Of a stretch of DNA of 64,000 bases, positions 1 through 12,019 are shown in pieces. Source of the stretch: Sambucus nigra (lineage: Eukaryota; Streptophyta; Magnoliopsida; Dipsacales; Adoxaceae); contig OX422211.1 in NCBI GenBank assembly GCA_949130495.1, positions 338,463,504-338,527,503 of the forward strand. Direction: 5' to 3'. Within the stretch, counting starts at the first letter, position 1. Every line of letters begins with the position of its first letter. The notes beneath the pieces are model-generated. The model was not told the DNA's origin and did not search any database. It saw only the letters and a program-made list of their open reading frames with translations. Position numbers and translations under genes: made by a program.

Positions 1-351
1 CTTAGTCAGAATAAATTTGTCTGACTCAAATACAAGCTTAAAGCCAAATTTGTTAAGAAGACTTCCAGAAACTAAATTTTTCCTAACATCAGGAACATGA
101 AAAACATTGGTGAGGCTAAGGATTTTCCTGGAAGTGAATTCGAGATCCACTGTCCCTTTGCCTTTAACCGCAGCAGTAGATGAATTTCCCATGTAGAGAA
201 CATCTCCTTCCACTATTTCATAGGCAGAGAATAAGTTCTTATCCTTACAAACATGCCTTGTGGAACCAGAATCAACCCACCAAGAGTTGTCTTCTCCAAG
301 CATATTAGCCTCGGATATCATAGCAGCAAATTTTTTTTCTTTATTAATCAC
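1..351 (-). pseudogene. Ty1/Copia gag-pol fragment, protease region (runs off window edge)
   Basis: On the minus strand a frame stays open from about 351 down to base 1 and continues off the window. It contains [14 protein letters not shown], the Copia aspartic protease active-site context (DSG), followed by LYMGNSS and [16 protein letters not shown], which is the usual Copia stretch between protease and integrase. In an intact element this polyprotein cleaves itself and supplies integrase and reverse transcriptase in a cytoplasmic particle. Only about 115 residues are visible. An in-frame stop at about 352-354 coincides with the point where the neighbouring Gypsy LTR begins, so the fragment was probably cut by that insertion. 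Whether the rest of the element is intact cannot be judged from here. Confidence 0.85.
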
Positions 352-3204
352 CTAATAAATAATTAAGCTAAATGTCAAAACAATTAGTTTTATGGATTAA
401 GTGTTATTGTTATGATTTAATATACGAAATCATTTTCATGAACGCAAATAATGATATTGAAAACCAAACCATCCAAATGGAATAACTAGGCTAGATTAAC
501 CAATCCAAATAAAATATCCCACAACAGAGGGAAATGCAACAATTAAAATAATCCCATCTAAAAACTGAAGTCTGAAATAATAAAAAGTACAAGTCTTTCT
601 GAACTAAATAAAAACTGGAAATGGGCGACACATGCCCCATCTAAGATGACTAAGTGAAGAGCTAAGATGAAAAGGATGAAGTCGTCTAAATGTAAAGGCC
701 TGCAACTCCCACACTAGCTGTAGCATGTCAACAGTTCAATGATCTAAGTCTGACACCCCTGTGGCTGGACACCTATAATACATATATATATATATAAGAG
801 AAAGAAGATATGATAGAAAATGGGTCAAAGCCCGAGTGTAAAATAACTTTAAAATAGTTTAACAAATATTTAAAATGCTCACCAGTTGATATTACATACA
901 TATTAGTGCTTCGTCACTCACTTGAGAATTCTCACCTCTCAACTAATGTGCACGCTTAATGTACTACTGAACTAATCTTGATAAAGCTAGCCCAGTTAAC
1001 TAGTCTAACCAAATTTCCCCTCACCAATACCGATTCAAGTGATCGCATGACTATAGTTTATATCTAATAACCTTTTATTATGAATTTACCAAGCCACCTG
1101 TGTATATCTCAATACAGTCTTAAGTTCTCAACCACTTAATTCATTTAATATTAATTAATCAATTTTAGTCACTTACAATCACAGAAGATGAATCATAGGT
1201 ACCCATATTTATCACTCATAATATATATACTAATAGGTTACCCCACATAAATATATGGTGTTGGCATATTATGCTATCAAGTCCCCGTATCTCTCATACA
1301 AAGGGAAATACTAGTTCGGAATCACTCTCGAACTGTATTAACATAAAATATATATATTGGAGGCGAAGCATAGTTCCAAGTCACTAAGAGGTCAGAACAT
1401 ACCCTAACGTCGCTTAGGATCGTATGATTACCATTATCAGATAGCATGTACCAAGGATCCTATGTTATAGGGTACAAGTCAATATCCCCCATAAAGGTCA
1501 TATCGAGATAAGACTGTCCCGGCGCAGAAACCTCCGTGATAGCAAGTAGCGCGGGTATGATTAAACATAGATATTCACATAATATATATATACACACACT
1601 CATATATGTGTATTCACATTATTCAGATAGTTACACCCACGATCCATAATATATTCTAACCATACATGGCACGTAGTGCCCGAGTCCTAAGTATAATTAA
1701 TTCATTCTTTTGTTTTCTCAATTACCTAAAGTTGTATTATTATGATAATTATGAAATCATTAGGTGTACACTCTCTACCCTACTGGTCTAAGTCATTCTT
1801 AATTCTCACAAAACCTAATTTAACATACACACAATCTTCACACCACTCTATACCCTCGTGATCCCACGATTAAATCTCATATAAAATCGTACTACCCGAA
1901 CCTTGCCCGAGTCCTAAGTATAATTAATTCATTATGGTATTTAGGTTATGTCTAAGGGTTCTTATAAATTGTGGTTGGATTAAACATTTAAAAAAGGAAA
2001 CATGTTTCAATTTTCAGGAGGAGTCGATCAATCGATGGGAATGGTCAATCGATCGATCGACATTCTTGAGTCGATCGATTAGATATTGGCCTAATTTTTG
2101 CAATTCTTTGTCTACGGGTTTCATCAACTTTAACCCTAAAAACCTCTATTAATTCATCCCAAACTCCAAAACAATCAAACCAAAAGTTGTAATATCCTAA
2201 GTACATGATTTCTAACGTAAAACAAATACAAATTCATCAAGGGTCATCAAATAATGGGTTAATTCCATCTACTTCATCAAGAACCTTATTTTTATCATCA
2301 TATTCAATATCCTCATAATTGTTCCAGATTTCAACCTCTACTAGGCATCAATTTCGTAGTTAATCTTCTACATATATCAAGATAGTTGTCCTAACATGAT
2401 TTCTCCTCAAAATTATAATATAAATCTCTCAAACAACATTATTTTTACATGAGAACATGAAATTATATCTCCTATACTAGCAAGGATGTATTATCAACTC
2501 AAGAACAGCACGATAAATAATTGTCTCAAGAATGAAGGTCTGAATTCTTGGGATTTGATGGTGTGGCTGAGTTCCTCTTCCACCGATCTACACTCCGGCA
2601 GTGTTTGTGATGAGAACGGTGCAACTAAGATAATCGTAACCTTGGAAAGGTTCCTGACCTCTCTCCGCTAATGGCTTTTGTGAGTCATGTTTGTTCTAAC
2701 CCTAGAAGATGACCTCTAAAAACAAATATAGCCTTACAATTATTGTCATTAATTAAGGCCCAAAATTAAAAATTACCAAAATGCCCTCCCGGGTCGCCGG
2801 TTAGGCCTAAAAATGTCCCTAGACCCAAACTAAACTCCCGGGTATACTTGAATGACTATCTTGACCCTTCTGAACGCATTGGTGCACTCGAAATGACATA
2901 CGGGCGACTTAAAATTAATTTACTTCTTTTATACCATTAATTTAGTTTCGACCCGACTGACACGCGCATCCCGACTTAATTTCTATAACTGTCGTATTAT
3001 TCACTCGCGACAATTTAATAAATTCAATCTCATATATTACTTTACTCATTTAGTAATTTTCAACATAATTCTTACCAATAATTACTAACTCTCGTCACGC
3101 TAGTAAATATTGAAATTAAACTTCGGATTATTATTAAATTAATTTATCCCATTTTAATTTAATTAATCCTATAATTAAAGGTCGTAAATATATGGGGTAT
3201 TAAA
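349..3204 (-). mobile_element. Element A: 3' LTR of a minus-strand Ty3/Gypsy retrotransposon
   Basis: The right end reads GGGGTATTAAA followed by TACTTCCCCCTTTAATGG. This is the reverse complement of a purine-rich polypurine tract next to an LTR starting TNTAATACCCC, as in elements B and D here. The left end is inferred: 349-360 resembles the CCTAATAAAATA next to the start of LTR D, and the Copia frame stops there. It has a (TA)n tract at about 781-796, the sequence GGGTCAAAGCCC at 823-834, a palindrome cluster at 2024-2081 and the motif AATGACTATCTTGACCC at 2851-2867. A related 450-bp segment recurs at 7366-7818. The left boundary is good to a few tens of bases only. Confidence 0.7.
2024..2081. 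repeat. Cluster of TCGATCGA-type palindromes in LTR A
   Basis: Three closely spaced runs are visible: TCGATCAATCGAT, TCAATCGATCGATCGAC and GAGTCGATCGATT. They are built on the palindromic core ATCGAT/TCGATCGA and stand out from the AT-rich surroundings. Comparable clusters with different cores occur in the other LTRs of this window. No known function is assigned. Confidence 0.8.
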
Positions 3205-3218
3205 TACTTCCCCCTTTA
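3205..3218 (-). other. Polypurine tract of element A
   Basis: The complementary strand reads as a purine run (AAAGGGGGAAG) directly inside the LTR end. In LTR retrotransposons this tract primes plus-strand DNA synthesis. Its position fixes the orientation of element A as minus. Confidence 0.75.
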
Positions 3219-3689
3219 ATGGAATTTCGTCCCGAAATTCAAAAAAAGTATACCGGGTAAGAATAACTCGGTTATATGTCGCGCATCGCATCCTCGCGCT
3301 CACGAGAAAACTACTCCGTACCGCCCATACATTACGCTATCAAATACCCTTAATAATGAACACCTCATGTATGTTCGTTTTAAATTCCAGATTACCCTGT
3401 CACGTAGGTTCTTCTACCAAGCCTTATCATTTAAGTTTTACTACTTAAACTTATTTAGATATCCGCTATCTAGCCTTATACTATTCGCACCTTAGTAGAT
3501 TGATCGTTCTTTAGATACATACAATCTCGTCTTACGACAATCGCACACAAGTAGGTCATTTTTATAGTATATATTTTACACACATTATAAATCTAAGTAT
3601 CAACCCATCTCTGATTTTCTCGATAGGACTTGGTCCCCCACATTTAGCTAACAAGTAGGAAAACGACGAGGTTTACCGTGTTATACCTC

Positions 3690-4130
3690 AACTGACACTA
3701 TGCCCAAAAGTGAACTTATATGAGTTATTGTACACAAACTCAACTCGTGGAAGGGATTTCCCTCAGCCTCCCATAAGGTTCAAGGGTACACATATAATTT
3801 ATTTTCTGAATATCTTATTAGTCTGCTTGTTATGCCCATTTGTTTGTGGATATAAGACCGTACTCAACCATACTCGGTCCTATGGTCTCGCGAACCCTCT
3901 TCCAAAATCAAAAGACAAGGATGTTGTCCTAATTGGACACAATATTAAATGGTAGCCTATATAACCTTACTATCTTAGTTATAAAGATCTCACATACTGT
4001 CCCGTAGTATGATCAGTCCCAACTGCCATAACATGAGCTACTTTGGTCAATTGATCCACTATCACCATATAGTAGCGTGACCCCCTCCGCGATAAAATCC
4101 TAGGGAATTCATTTCCATTACTACTTAGGA
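3690..4130 (-). pseudogene. Gypsy integrase remnant of element A
   Basis: Reading the minus strand gives recognisable but broken pieces of a Ty3/Gypsy integrase. Near 4000-4080 there is VIVDQLTKVAHVMAVGTDH, matching the family's VIVDRLTKSAHFLPV region. Near 3830 there is a degenerate HPQTNG, matching HPQTDGQ, followed by pieces resembling the LPLVEFAYNNSY segment. Stops and frameshifts separate the pieces, so no functional protein is encoded. Order and strand agree with the polypurine tract at 3205, so this is the 3' part of pol of element A. Confidence 0.7.
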
Positions 4131-4509
4131 ATTCCTAATGTTTGAATAAACCCCAGTTAGTTTCGGATGGTCCACTCTTTACTAAAAGATAGGTGACCCA
4201 TTGTGAAAAGGGGCTTAGCAATATTTATCTTCATTAAATCCCATCACCGCGGCATATATGACATGATACATCTTAGTTTCTCTCAAATGTACCTCCAATC
4301 TTGATCCGTGTGACTTTGCCTCACCGCGTGTTACAAATCCTTACCCTTGTTCGAAAGACAGTTTCTCGTGAAACGTAAGCCTTTGACAAATCTTATGACA
4401 TAAGCTTCAACTTCCTTAGTTAAATGTTGTCGAACTCACACGACAATTATCATCTACTGCCTGATACAAAACCATCCTCGTGGACATTTGGAGAATGGTA
4501 GTCCTAACT

Positions 4510-5194
4510 AGGGCTGTGTTTCGGCCAGATCGGATCGAAAAATGACCTTTCAGAAAAAATTCTAATTTTTCCAGAACTAAAATATTTGTTCCAATTTCCT
4601 ATCCATTTTTTTCTGAAAATCAAAAAAGTTTCCGAATTCGGAAAAATATGAAAATCGAAAAAAAATCAAAAAATCAAAAAATATACTAAAAATTCAGAAA
4701 TTTTGGAAATTCCAAAATTTCAAAAAAATTAATATAATATTTTCGATTACTCGAAATTCTCATTTTAAAGAAATCGAAAAAAAGATTTAACCCAACATGT
4801 AACTATGTAAGGATTTAAATATTTTTTCATTTGTGTAGAGGATAGAGGGATATTCTCCTTTTATAGAGGACTTTTTTGGGCCTCTCTTCCTCTCCTAGCC
4901 GATGTGGGACACATGAGAATGTTTTAAAAAATTAGAAAAATTGGAAATCGGAAAATATTTGGAAAAAATCCGAAATAATTAGGAAAAATAGGATCGGCAT
5001 AGTTTCGAAAAAATCGGATCGAAAAAATCAGAAAATCGGAAATTCAGAACTATTTCCAATTTTCGATCCGATTTTTATCGAAAAAATCGAAAATCTAAAA
5101 ATCGAAAATCGAAAACCTTATATACGTTCAAAAATCAGAAAATATCGGATCGGATATCAAAAAAATCGGAATGTTTGGAAAAAAACACAGCCTT
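4510..5194. mobile_element. MITE-like DNA element nested in element A
   Basis: The element starts AGGGCTGTGTTT and ends AAACACAGCCTT, a 12-bp terminal inverted repeat with one mismatch. It is flanked by a perfect 10-bp direct repeat AGTCCTAACT (4500-4509 and 5195-5204). The interior is AT-rich and repeats GATCGGATCGAAAA-like units in both orientations, so it can partly fold on itself. No transposase frame is present. The long target duplication would suit a Mutator-type origin, but an 8-bp hAT reading with slightly different ends cannot be excluded. Confidence 0.7.
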
Positions 5195-5204
5195 AGTCCT
5201 AACT

Positions 5205-7365
5205 GATTTAAATGATCGGAAACGAAAAGAGACACGCTACGTGCTACTATGATAAAAATTAACTAAAACCGTCAATAACGAGTATAGAGCATATTATTTC
5301 CACAATTTAAGTGAACAAGTTCATAATCTTTCCATTGCCACTATAGTGATTACAATAAAGTATCTCTCAAAAACAAAATTCTCCAACTAAAATTACACCA
5401 CTAAATCATACATCAAAATATCTGCCAAATTCATGCTCTAAAACAATTCTCCAAAATAGTCCAAAGCGTCCCAATCCACGCCAAACTCCCCCCTTACAAG
5501 AAAATACAAGGAAGTACACAATATAGCATGAATAGATGCTCAAAGATAATTAGCACAATGAATAAATCACAACAATACGAATCGAGTGTACAAATAAAAT
5601 GCATAACTCAAGCATTATATCAATTTATTTCTCAACCTCTATATATACCTTACCCCATAATTTCCAAATGTGGACAAAATCAAGATTTAGTCACTTAGGG
5701 TGCTCATACACCCTACGTCTCGCTCATTAATGCATAATTCAAATATAATTCTCTTATATCAATCTTCACATCAGGATGAGCGACTCTACTAGCCTTAAGT
5801 AACAATAGAACTATCAATTTTGATTATATTCTCATATATGTACATTAGCCAAGGTACTAATATCCAAACTTCTCTCCAACTCCCGACATTCACCAGTTTC
5901 ATGAGTGGTCCCCCCGATACACTACTACCTAACATTGTCGATCGAGATCCGTAAGGTCCTCAGTATATAAGATGTACCTTCCCACAATCTCTGTATGTTG
6001 ACATACAAGTCCACGCGTCCACTATAATGTCCCTATAAATAACATGAAACATGGCGCTCTCACTATCCCAAATTCTCGGCGCTATATATATAACGAATTT
6101 TAACTAGGTAACTTACTCCGTGAATTCTACAACATCATGAAATTTTCATATATATATATATATATATATATTACCCCCAACCTTATTTCAAGTGGCACCT
6201 CACCAAAGTAATATTACTCACCCGGAGTATCCAGCACGATAGTCTTATCACTCAATCTTCTATCATTGAAACATTCGATAATTAATCAGTACACATTACT
6301 ATAATAATCTCAACTTTTCTTACTCAATGCAATAATGATTTATAATGATAAAATTTGCCTTTAGTGCCCACCCGACTCACTCACGGGTGACAGCTAAAAG
6401 CCCCGTTACCCAAGATATATACATTTATAACCAGACTGTTAAAACCAACGTACCCACTAAACTCGTCTTGCACGCGACTTTTAGTGTTAACAATTGATAT
6501 ATGTATTAGGACACACCCATGTCATTTGGCCTAATCCTTTTCTCGCGAGGATGAAATAAATCTTCATCAGTCTTCACCTAATTGTAGGGTCCCATCACGT
6601 AGCTATCAACCTGACCCATGAGCATCTGTAATCATTATGCATCTAGGATTTCATCTAATAGTTACCCCCTCCTCGTAGTGGGCAATATATTCTACTCTGC
6701 GACTTACACACCCATCACTGAAATGTTGGCTCAAAATCTCTGGGCCTTAATTATGGCCTTACTAACCTCTCTTTTACTTCTTGGGCCCCGTCGAGCCTGA
6801 AATGCAGTATGCTACTATTACAGAGGACTCCACTGGTCTTGCCTAAATTCACCACTCTCGGGTTGTAAATTCCTAGGCCTAACTCTCTAGACCCACTTCC
6901 TCAACTGGAGATCTCACTCCTCCCATTAATATGCCTACTGCCATGATTTACCATTCTCAATCTTATCAATTTCACTTATCAATGTGGACACATTCAACAC
7001 TGGTAATTCTACTCTCTACGCATGGGGAAACTTTTCTAGAGATTTCCCGTTACTAGTCCCACTGACCATTTTGGAATGTACTTCCTTCGGACTTGGCAGT
7101 CTTAGCTCCCAATTGTTATTTTCGTCGTTTCATTGGCTCCACTGGTCCCATGGAGCACGTTATCGACCCTGCTGGTCTTGGCTGAATTCATAGCTGCTTA
7201 GTAGAAACTTAAATAGGTTCCCCTACTGGGTATAACTTTCGGTAATGTTTCACTATCACCAATGAATTCAATATTATCCTTCAGCTAGGTTTTCCAACCC
7301 TCCGAGCTTCCTTTGTTTCGGAAGCGGTTACAAATTCATTGATGACATTGACCCAAGTCATCTAA
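5205..7365. other. AT-rich interior of element A, no recognisable gene
   Basis: No convincing coding frame was found on either strand. The segment 5700-6500 has LTR-like texture: a GGCGCTATATATATAAC stretch near 6080 (compare the solo LTR near 11,670-11,690), a (TA)n run at 6150-6170 and a CTCACGGGTGACAGC stretch near 6381. The minus strand of 6600-7200 could be the remains of a gag region given its place in the element, but no zinc knuckle or capsid motif is readable. Treat it as decayed retrotransposon sequence. Confidence 0.45.
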
Positions 7366-7587
7366 CTAAAAACTGAAGTCTGAAATAATAAAGAGTACAA
7401 GTCTCTCTGAACTAAATAAAAACTGGAAATGGGCGACACATGCCCCATCTAATATGACTAAGTGAAGAGATAAGATGACAAGGATGAAGTCGTATAAATG
7501 CAAAGACCTGCAACTCACACATTAGCTGCAGCACATCAACAGTCCAAAGATCTAAGTCTGACATCCCTGTGGCTGGGCACCTGTAAT

Positions 7588-7627
<40 letters not shown>

Positions 7628-7818
7628 ATACATACATATATATATAAAAGAGAAATAAGAGATGATAGGAAACGGGTCAGAGTCCAAGTGTAAAATAGCT
7701 TTAAAATAGTTTAGCAAGTATTTAAAATGCTCACCAGTTGATATTACATGCATGTTAATGCCTAGTCACTCACTTGAGAATTCTCACCTCTCAACTAATG
7801 TGCATGCTTAACGTATTA
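7366..7818 (-). mobile_element. Second LTR fragment of element A (truncated)
   Basis: This segment repeats about 560-970 nearly base for base, for example GGGCGACACATGCCCCATCT and CTCACTTGAGAATTCTCACC. It lies on the right side of element A, where the 5' LTR of a minus-strand element should be. The left boundary joins interior sequence abruptly and similarity to the left LTR stops near 7818, so both ends are truncated. A (CA)n tract at about 7592-7622 replaces the (TA)n tract of the other copy. Confidence 0.7.
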
Positions 7819-8862
7819 GCTTCAGTGAAATAATAATTCACAGTATATAAGTTTGATTTTAATACCCAAAATTAATTTGAAATCCTGTTGTTTTTGACAA
7901 TGTATGATACATAACCAACACATTCCAAGGTGGGTTTCCCAAGTTTGATTTAGTTTTATACGAAAATTTAACTTTGGGGATGTGCATCTGTTTAATTTTT
8001 TGTTAAATCAGAAGAATGTGGGGTTATCTTTCCATAAAATGGCTTATTTTGTATCGAGCACTTGTAAGATAAAATAAAGTAGAATATTTGGTTGTTTGAG
8101 GGTTTTTTCATATCACGTGTTGATGAATTGATCATACCCGATCCTTTTTACAACTTGGATTCTTGGATACAAAACAGTTGTGAGATATTATTAGGAAAAA
8201 ATAGAAAGTTCATAGGGGAGTAAAGAAATGAATTTTTCAACACACTTAAGAAAAGTAAAAGAAAGTATATATATTCAACACATAACATCGTAGATACGGT
8301 GTCTAGATTTTTTTAACATGAAACAGTATTAGGCATCCGATGATACTAGCTTTTTCCATTAAATAAAAGTTTATTGCAACAGGTGTGGGTTTCTTAGTTT
8401 TTTTTATTAGTTGTGGTTTTCAAATGTAAAAGAAAATTTGTACGTTCTACACGTAACATCGTAGATAGATTATCCGGTGTTTTTCAACACGAAACACTAT
8501 TATGCATCTGATGATGCTAGCTTTTTGAGTTGAGTATAAGCTTATTGAATCATGTAGTTTTCTTAGTTTTTTTTTGTTTGATGAAGTTTTGTTATGGCCA
8601 TCTTTTATTTAGTAATCTTCATCTTCAAATCTATATTCACATGCAGGATGTTTATTTTATTTTGTAGATTAAAAATTATTATTCTAAAAAAAAATATTTC
8701 TTACATGATGAATAGCTTAAAATTTTCTCCCATTATTATCAACTTATAAGTTTATCTTTGACGCCTTAATAATAACTAGAACGTTGAGCCATTCCCATGT
8801 TATATATATTTAATGTTATTATTCACCCGATAAACATGAATTGTTATTTTCATTGAACTTAG
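7819..8862. other. AT-rich non-coding stretch with an internal direct repeat
   Basis: No gene is recognised. Two related segments, about 8278-8410 and 8448-8575, share ACATCGTAGATA, a CACGAAACA/CATGAAACA variant, GCATCYGATGAT and CTAGCTTTTT in the same order. The stretch lies upstream of the first open frame of the Helitron region and may be Helitron 5' sequence, but no Helitron 5' TC terminus was identified. Confidence 0.5.
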
Positions 8863-9111
8863 ATGGATCAAACGTCCCCAGCTCGCATGGATAGAAATCA
8901 TCATAAGTTGAATATAGATCATAAGAGGTTGAGTAACTTACATCGTACGGCATCCCCAAGTATTACTTTAAGTAATATGTCGTATAACCTACATCCATTG
9001 GTTCAAAGCATGTCGTCTATTCGTCATCTAAGTTGTGATGCTGACACTTTAAGTAAGCGAGGGAGGTATACCACAATGAAACAAAAGAGAATCACGTCTC
9101 AAAAAAAGTAC
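8863..9111 (+). CDS. Unrecognised open frame in the Helitron 5' region
   Basis: An 82-residue frame begins at an ATG preceded by AT-rich DNA. It is basic and rich in Ser, His and Arg (for example KQKRITSQKK at the end), with no membrane segment or known motif. Its place just ahead of the Helitron Rep region would suit a 5' exon of the Rep-helicase gene, whose N-terminal part is poorly conserved, but no sequence match supports this. It could equally be a chance frame. Confidence 0.3.
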
Positions 9112-10065
9112 TAGAAAATGGAGATGTCATAACAACAACGATTGTCGACGAATCATCAAATGTGATTTCTCCTCCCAATAACTATTGTGGATATACCATT
9201 ACCTTTATAAAACATGTGTTGGAATCACTCCATTTTGTAACTGAACCAGGAACGAAACAGTTAGATATATTTATATTAAAAAATAAATATTTACTTATTT
9301 TGAATATATTTTATGAGTGTAACAACCCTCGATTTTTGGAGACTGAGAAATTAAATTTTGGGAAAATAAAATTTAATTAAATTGGAGAATTTCAAAATTT
9401 GGCAAAAAAAATAGAGAATATTTTAAAGTATTCCGGATGATAATTTTGTGGGTGCCATCGATCCCAGAAGGGTCGAGATAGTCAAAATGACTGTCATTGG
9501 GTCTTATTTCGGCTCCGGAATGTTTTTAAGTTATTTTGGCTCGAATTGGAGTAAACGAGTCATTTAAAGTGTGTATTAACATTTAAAATTGGGATTTTGT
9601 TTTAAAGTTTAAGTGGCTTACGGATTAAGCCACTTCTCATTTGAGAGAAAGAGAGAAAAGCCCTAGAGAGAAAAGAAGAAGAGAAAGAAGAAGAAAAGAA
9701 GAGAGAGAGGAAGAAAGCTTGGAGATTCCGGCCCAAAACCGCGACATCGAGGACGATCCAACCTCTACAAATCTGAGGCAAGTGTTTAATCTTGCTAAAT
9801 AGCTATTGTGTATTTCATTTCATAATTTGTGGGGTAAAGAAATGGATTTTTGGGTATAAATGCCAAAACCTAGATTTTTGGGTTTAAATCTTGAAATCAA
9901 TGTTATTCTATGGTTTAATCCCATATAAATGGTCGGGATGAGATGTAAGATGGTTTTTCTTGTTAATAACATTATTGGGTTAAAGATTTGGGGGCTTGGT
10001 GATGATATTTGGGTATTAATTTCGTGGGTTTGCTAAAATAGGAATTCGGCCAGCTTAACTGGTAT

Positions 10066-10190
10066 GGCCGGTCGACCGCGGTCTGGGGACCGGTCGATCA
10101 CGCCTTAAGGGAAAAGCCTACTGCATTTCTTCGTAGGCAAAATTTGGACCCGCGGTCGATCGGGGGTCTGGGACCGGTCGACCGGTCCCC
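10066..10190. repeat. Cluster of GGTCGACC-type palindromes in the solo LTR
   Basis: Four palindromic or near-palindromic runs lie within 125 bp. They include the perfect 20-bp palindrome GGGACCGGTCGACCGGTCCC (10170-10189), GGCCGGTCGACCGCGGTC near 10066, GGGGACCGGTCGATCACG near 10085 and ACCCGCGGTCGATCGGG near 10148. They are much more GC-rich than the rest of the LTR. Confidence 0.85.
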
Positions 10191-11195
10191 TATTTTTAGC
10201 CCAAAACTTGGATTTCTTCTCCCCCTTTTCTTTTGGAGTTTATTCTTAGGGGCTTTCTTAATGGGCTGTTTTATGGGTTTCCTAAGATGACTTCTAGCCC
10301 CTTTTGGTTGGGTTTGTTGATTTGGGGTTCTCTCTTATAAAGTAAGAGATATCTTTTGGTGACTTATAGGGGGGTTTCTCACTTAGTATCTGATAGTGGG
10401 AACTTCTTGGAATTATTGGATAAGAAATATCCATGTATGTTGTGAAATTTCTAGGCTGACATTTATGTCAAATCCTTATAAGGATAGGATGGTTAAGATA
10501 TAATTTGGGGGCAAATGGAAGAGAGTGGTTGAATCCTCTTTAAGAGTGAGGGGTCTCATATCCTTAGAAATGTTTAGTCTAAGGAACAGTTGATAACTCA
10601 ATAGGAGTCAGGGTTACCGAGATTTATTCGAATCATAGGTGACTTTGGGAATGGCTTGGGATCGTACTATCGACTAGAAAGCGGTAGCGTAAATTCTAGT
10701 TAGGATAGTTTATACGTAATTATGGGGATACGACCACAGAGATTCCAATACTTTAAACGAGGTTGGAATAAATTGAGGTTTTAGACTATTAAGTCATGCG
10801 TGTACCTATGGTTAAATAGTACTAAAGGTAAGTATGTACTTTTGGATACGGAAGAAATGTGTAGTGATGGATACCTACACAAACTCTTGGGTGATAACCC
10901 TAATGTTGAATATATATGTATAGATATATACATATGGTTTTGGGAAACTATTCATCATAGGAAAAATGATTGAATATGTTTCAAGTGAGGGATTGTATTC
11001 ACATATCGAGGTACATTTAATGGAAATTGTGGTGACGGCTTGTATATTGAGGATTATGTATGCTTATAGCCGGGTTTATGTATCTTATACATATGAACGA
11101 GAATTAGTTTGTATATATATTGATATAGCGATGTGTGAATCTATGTACATATATCTATGTATGGATATGAATATATGGATATTTAAACCGTATAT

Positions 11196-11359
11196 AATGG
11201 TTTATTATATTGGATCATATGATGGGATCATATGGATGTATGTATATTGCGTATGTGAGCGATATATATACTTATATAATGGTTTATTATATTGGATCAT
11301 ATGATGGGATCATATGGATGTATGTATATTGCGTATATGAGCGATATATATACTTATGT
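11196..11359 (+). repeat. 82-bp tandem duplication in the solo LTR
   Basis: Two nearly identical copies, 11196-11277 and 11278-11359, each start AATGGTTTATTATATTGGAT and include the dyad GGATCATATGATGGGATCAT. They differ at only a few bases, so the duplication is recent relative to the LTR. Confidence 0.85.
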
Positions 11360-12019
11360 GGTTAAGCATACCCCGCTCATGCTATCATTGGGAAGTTTTC
11401 GCGCAGAGGGTGAGCATCCTGGCATATAGAGCAGGGTGTGGATATTCCCCAGGTCATAGTCGTCCCTTGTGTTATTATACGATATAGATATATATTTTTG
11501 GGATGAGACGTGGTGGGTATGTTTCGTCTCATTGCCGGTTGGAACTATGGTCGCTTCCCGGGACGTCGTGTGTGTGAGTTACCACGAGGTGGGTGTCGTT
11601 GATCCCCACCAGGTGGTCCCCAGTTGTTACGTGAGCCGGACTCTGGGAAGATGATAGCATTGATGCAGTTTTATCGGCGCTATATATAGCCGGGTATTAT
11701 ATGTGCATGGCCGTTGTACATCATGTATGGTGTGTACACTTGGTCATGGGTATGGATGATGGCATGTATATATATATGGTGAGAATAAAATACCTATATA
11801 TTTATTTATTTATCCTAGATGAAAGGATATGGTATTTCTATGGGGTACATCTTGGATGATTATGGTGTACCAGATTATTTGGGGGTTGATGTATCGCATT
11901 TAAGAAATACTTGGGTTACATCATCCCAAGGATATTATTGGAGGTTTTTAGTTGTTTTCTTCTTGTAGTTTATAAGTTTAGTAGTTATGGTAGTATTAAA
12001 TCGTATGTTAAGGATTATG

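Noticed and set aside
7412..7753. 113-codon minus-strand frame
   Set aside because: It lies in the LTR fragment and crosses a (CA)n tract; the homologous segment near 600-900 does not keep the frame.
10966..11304. 112-codon plus-strand frame in the solo LTR
   Set aside because: Tyr/Ile-rich translation of AT-rich DNA that crosses the 82-bp tandem duplication; no motif.
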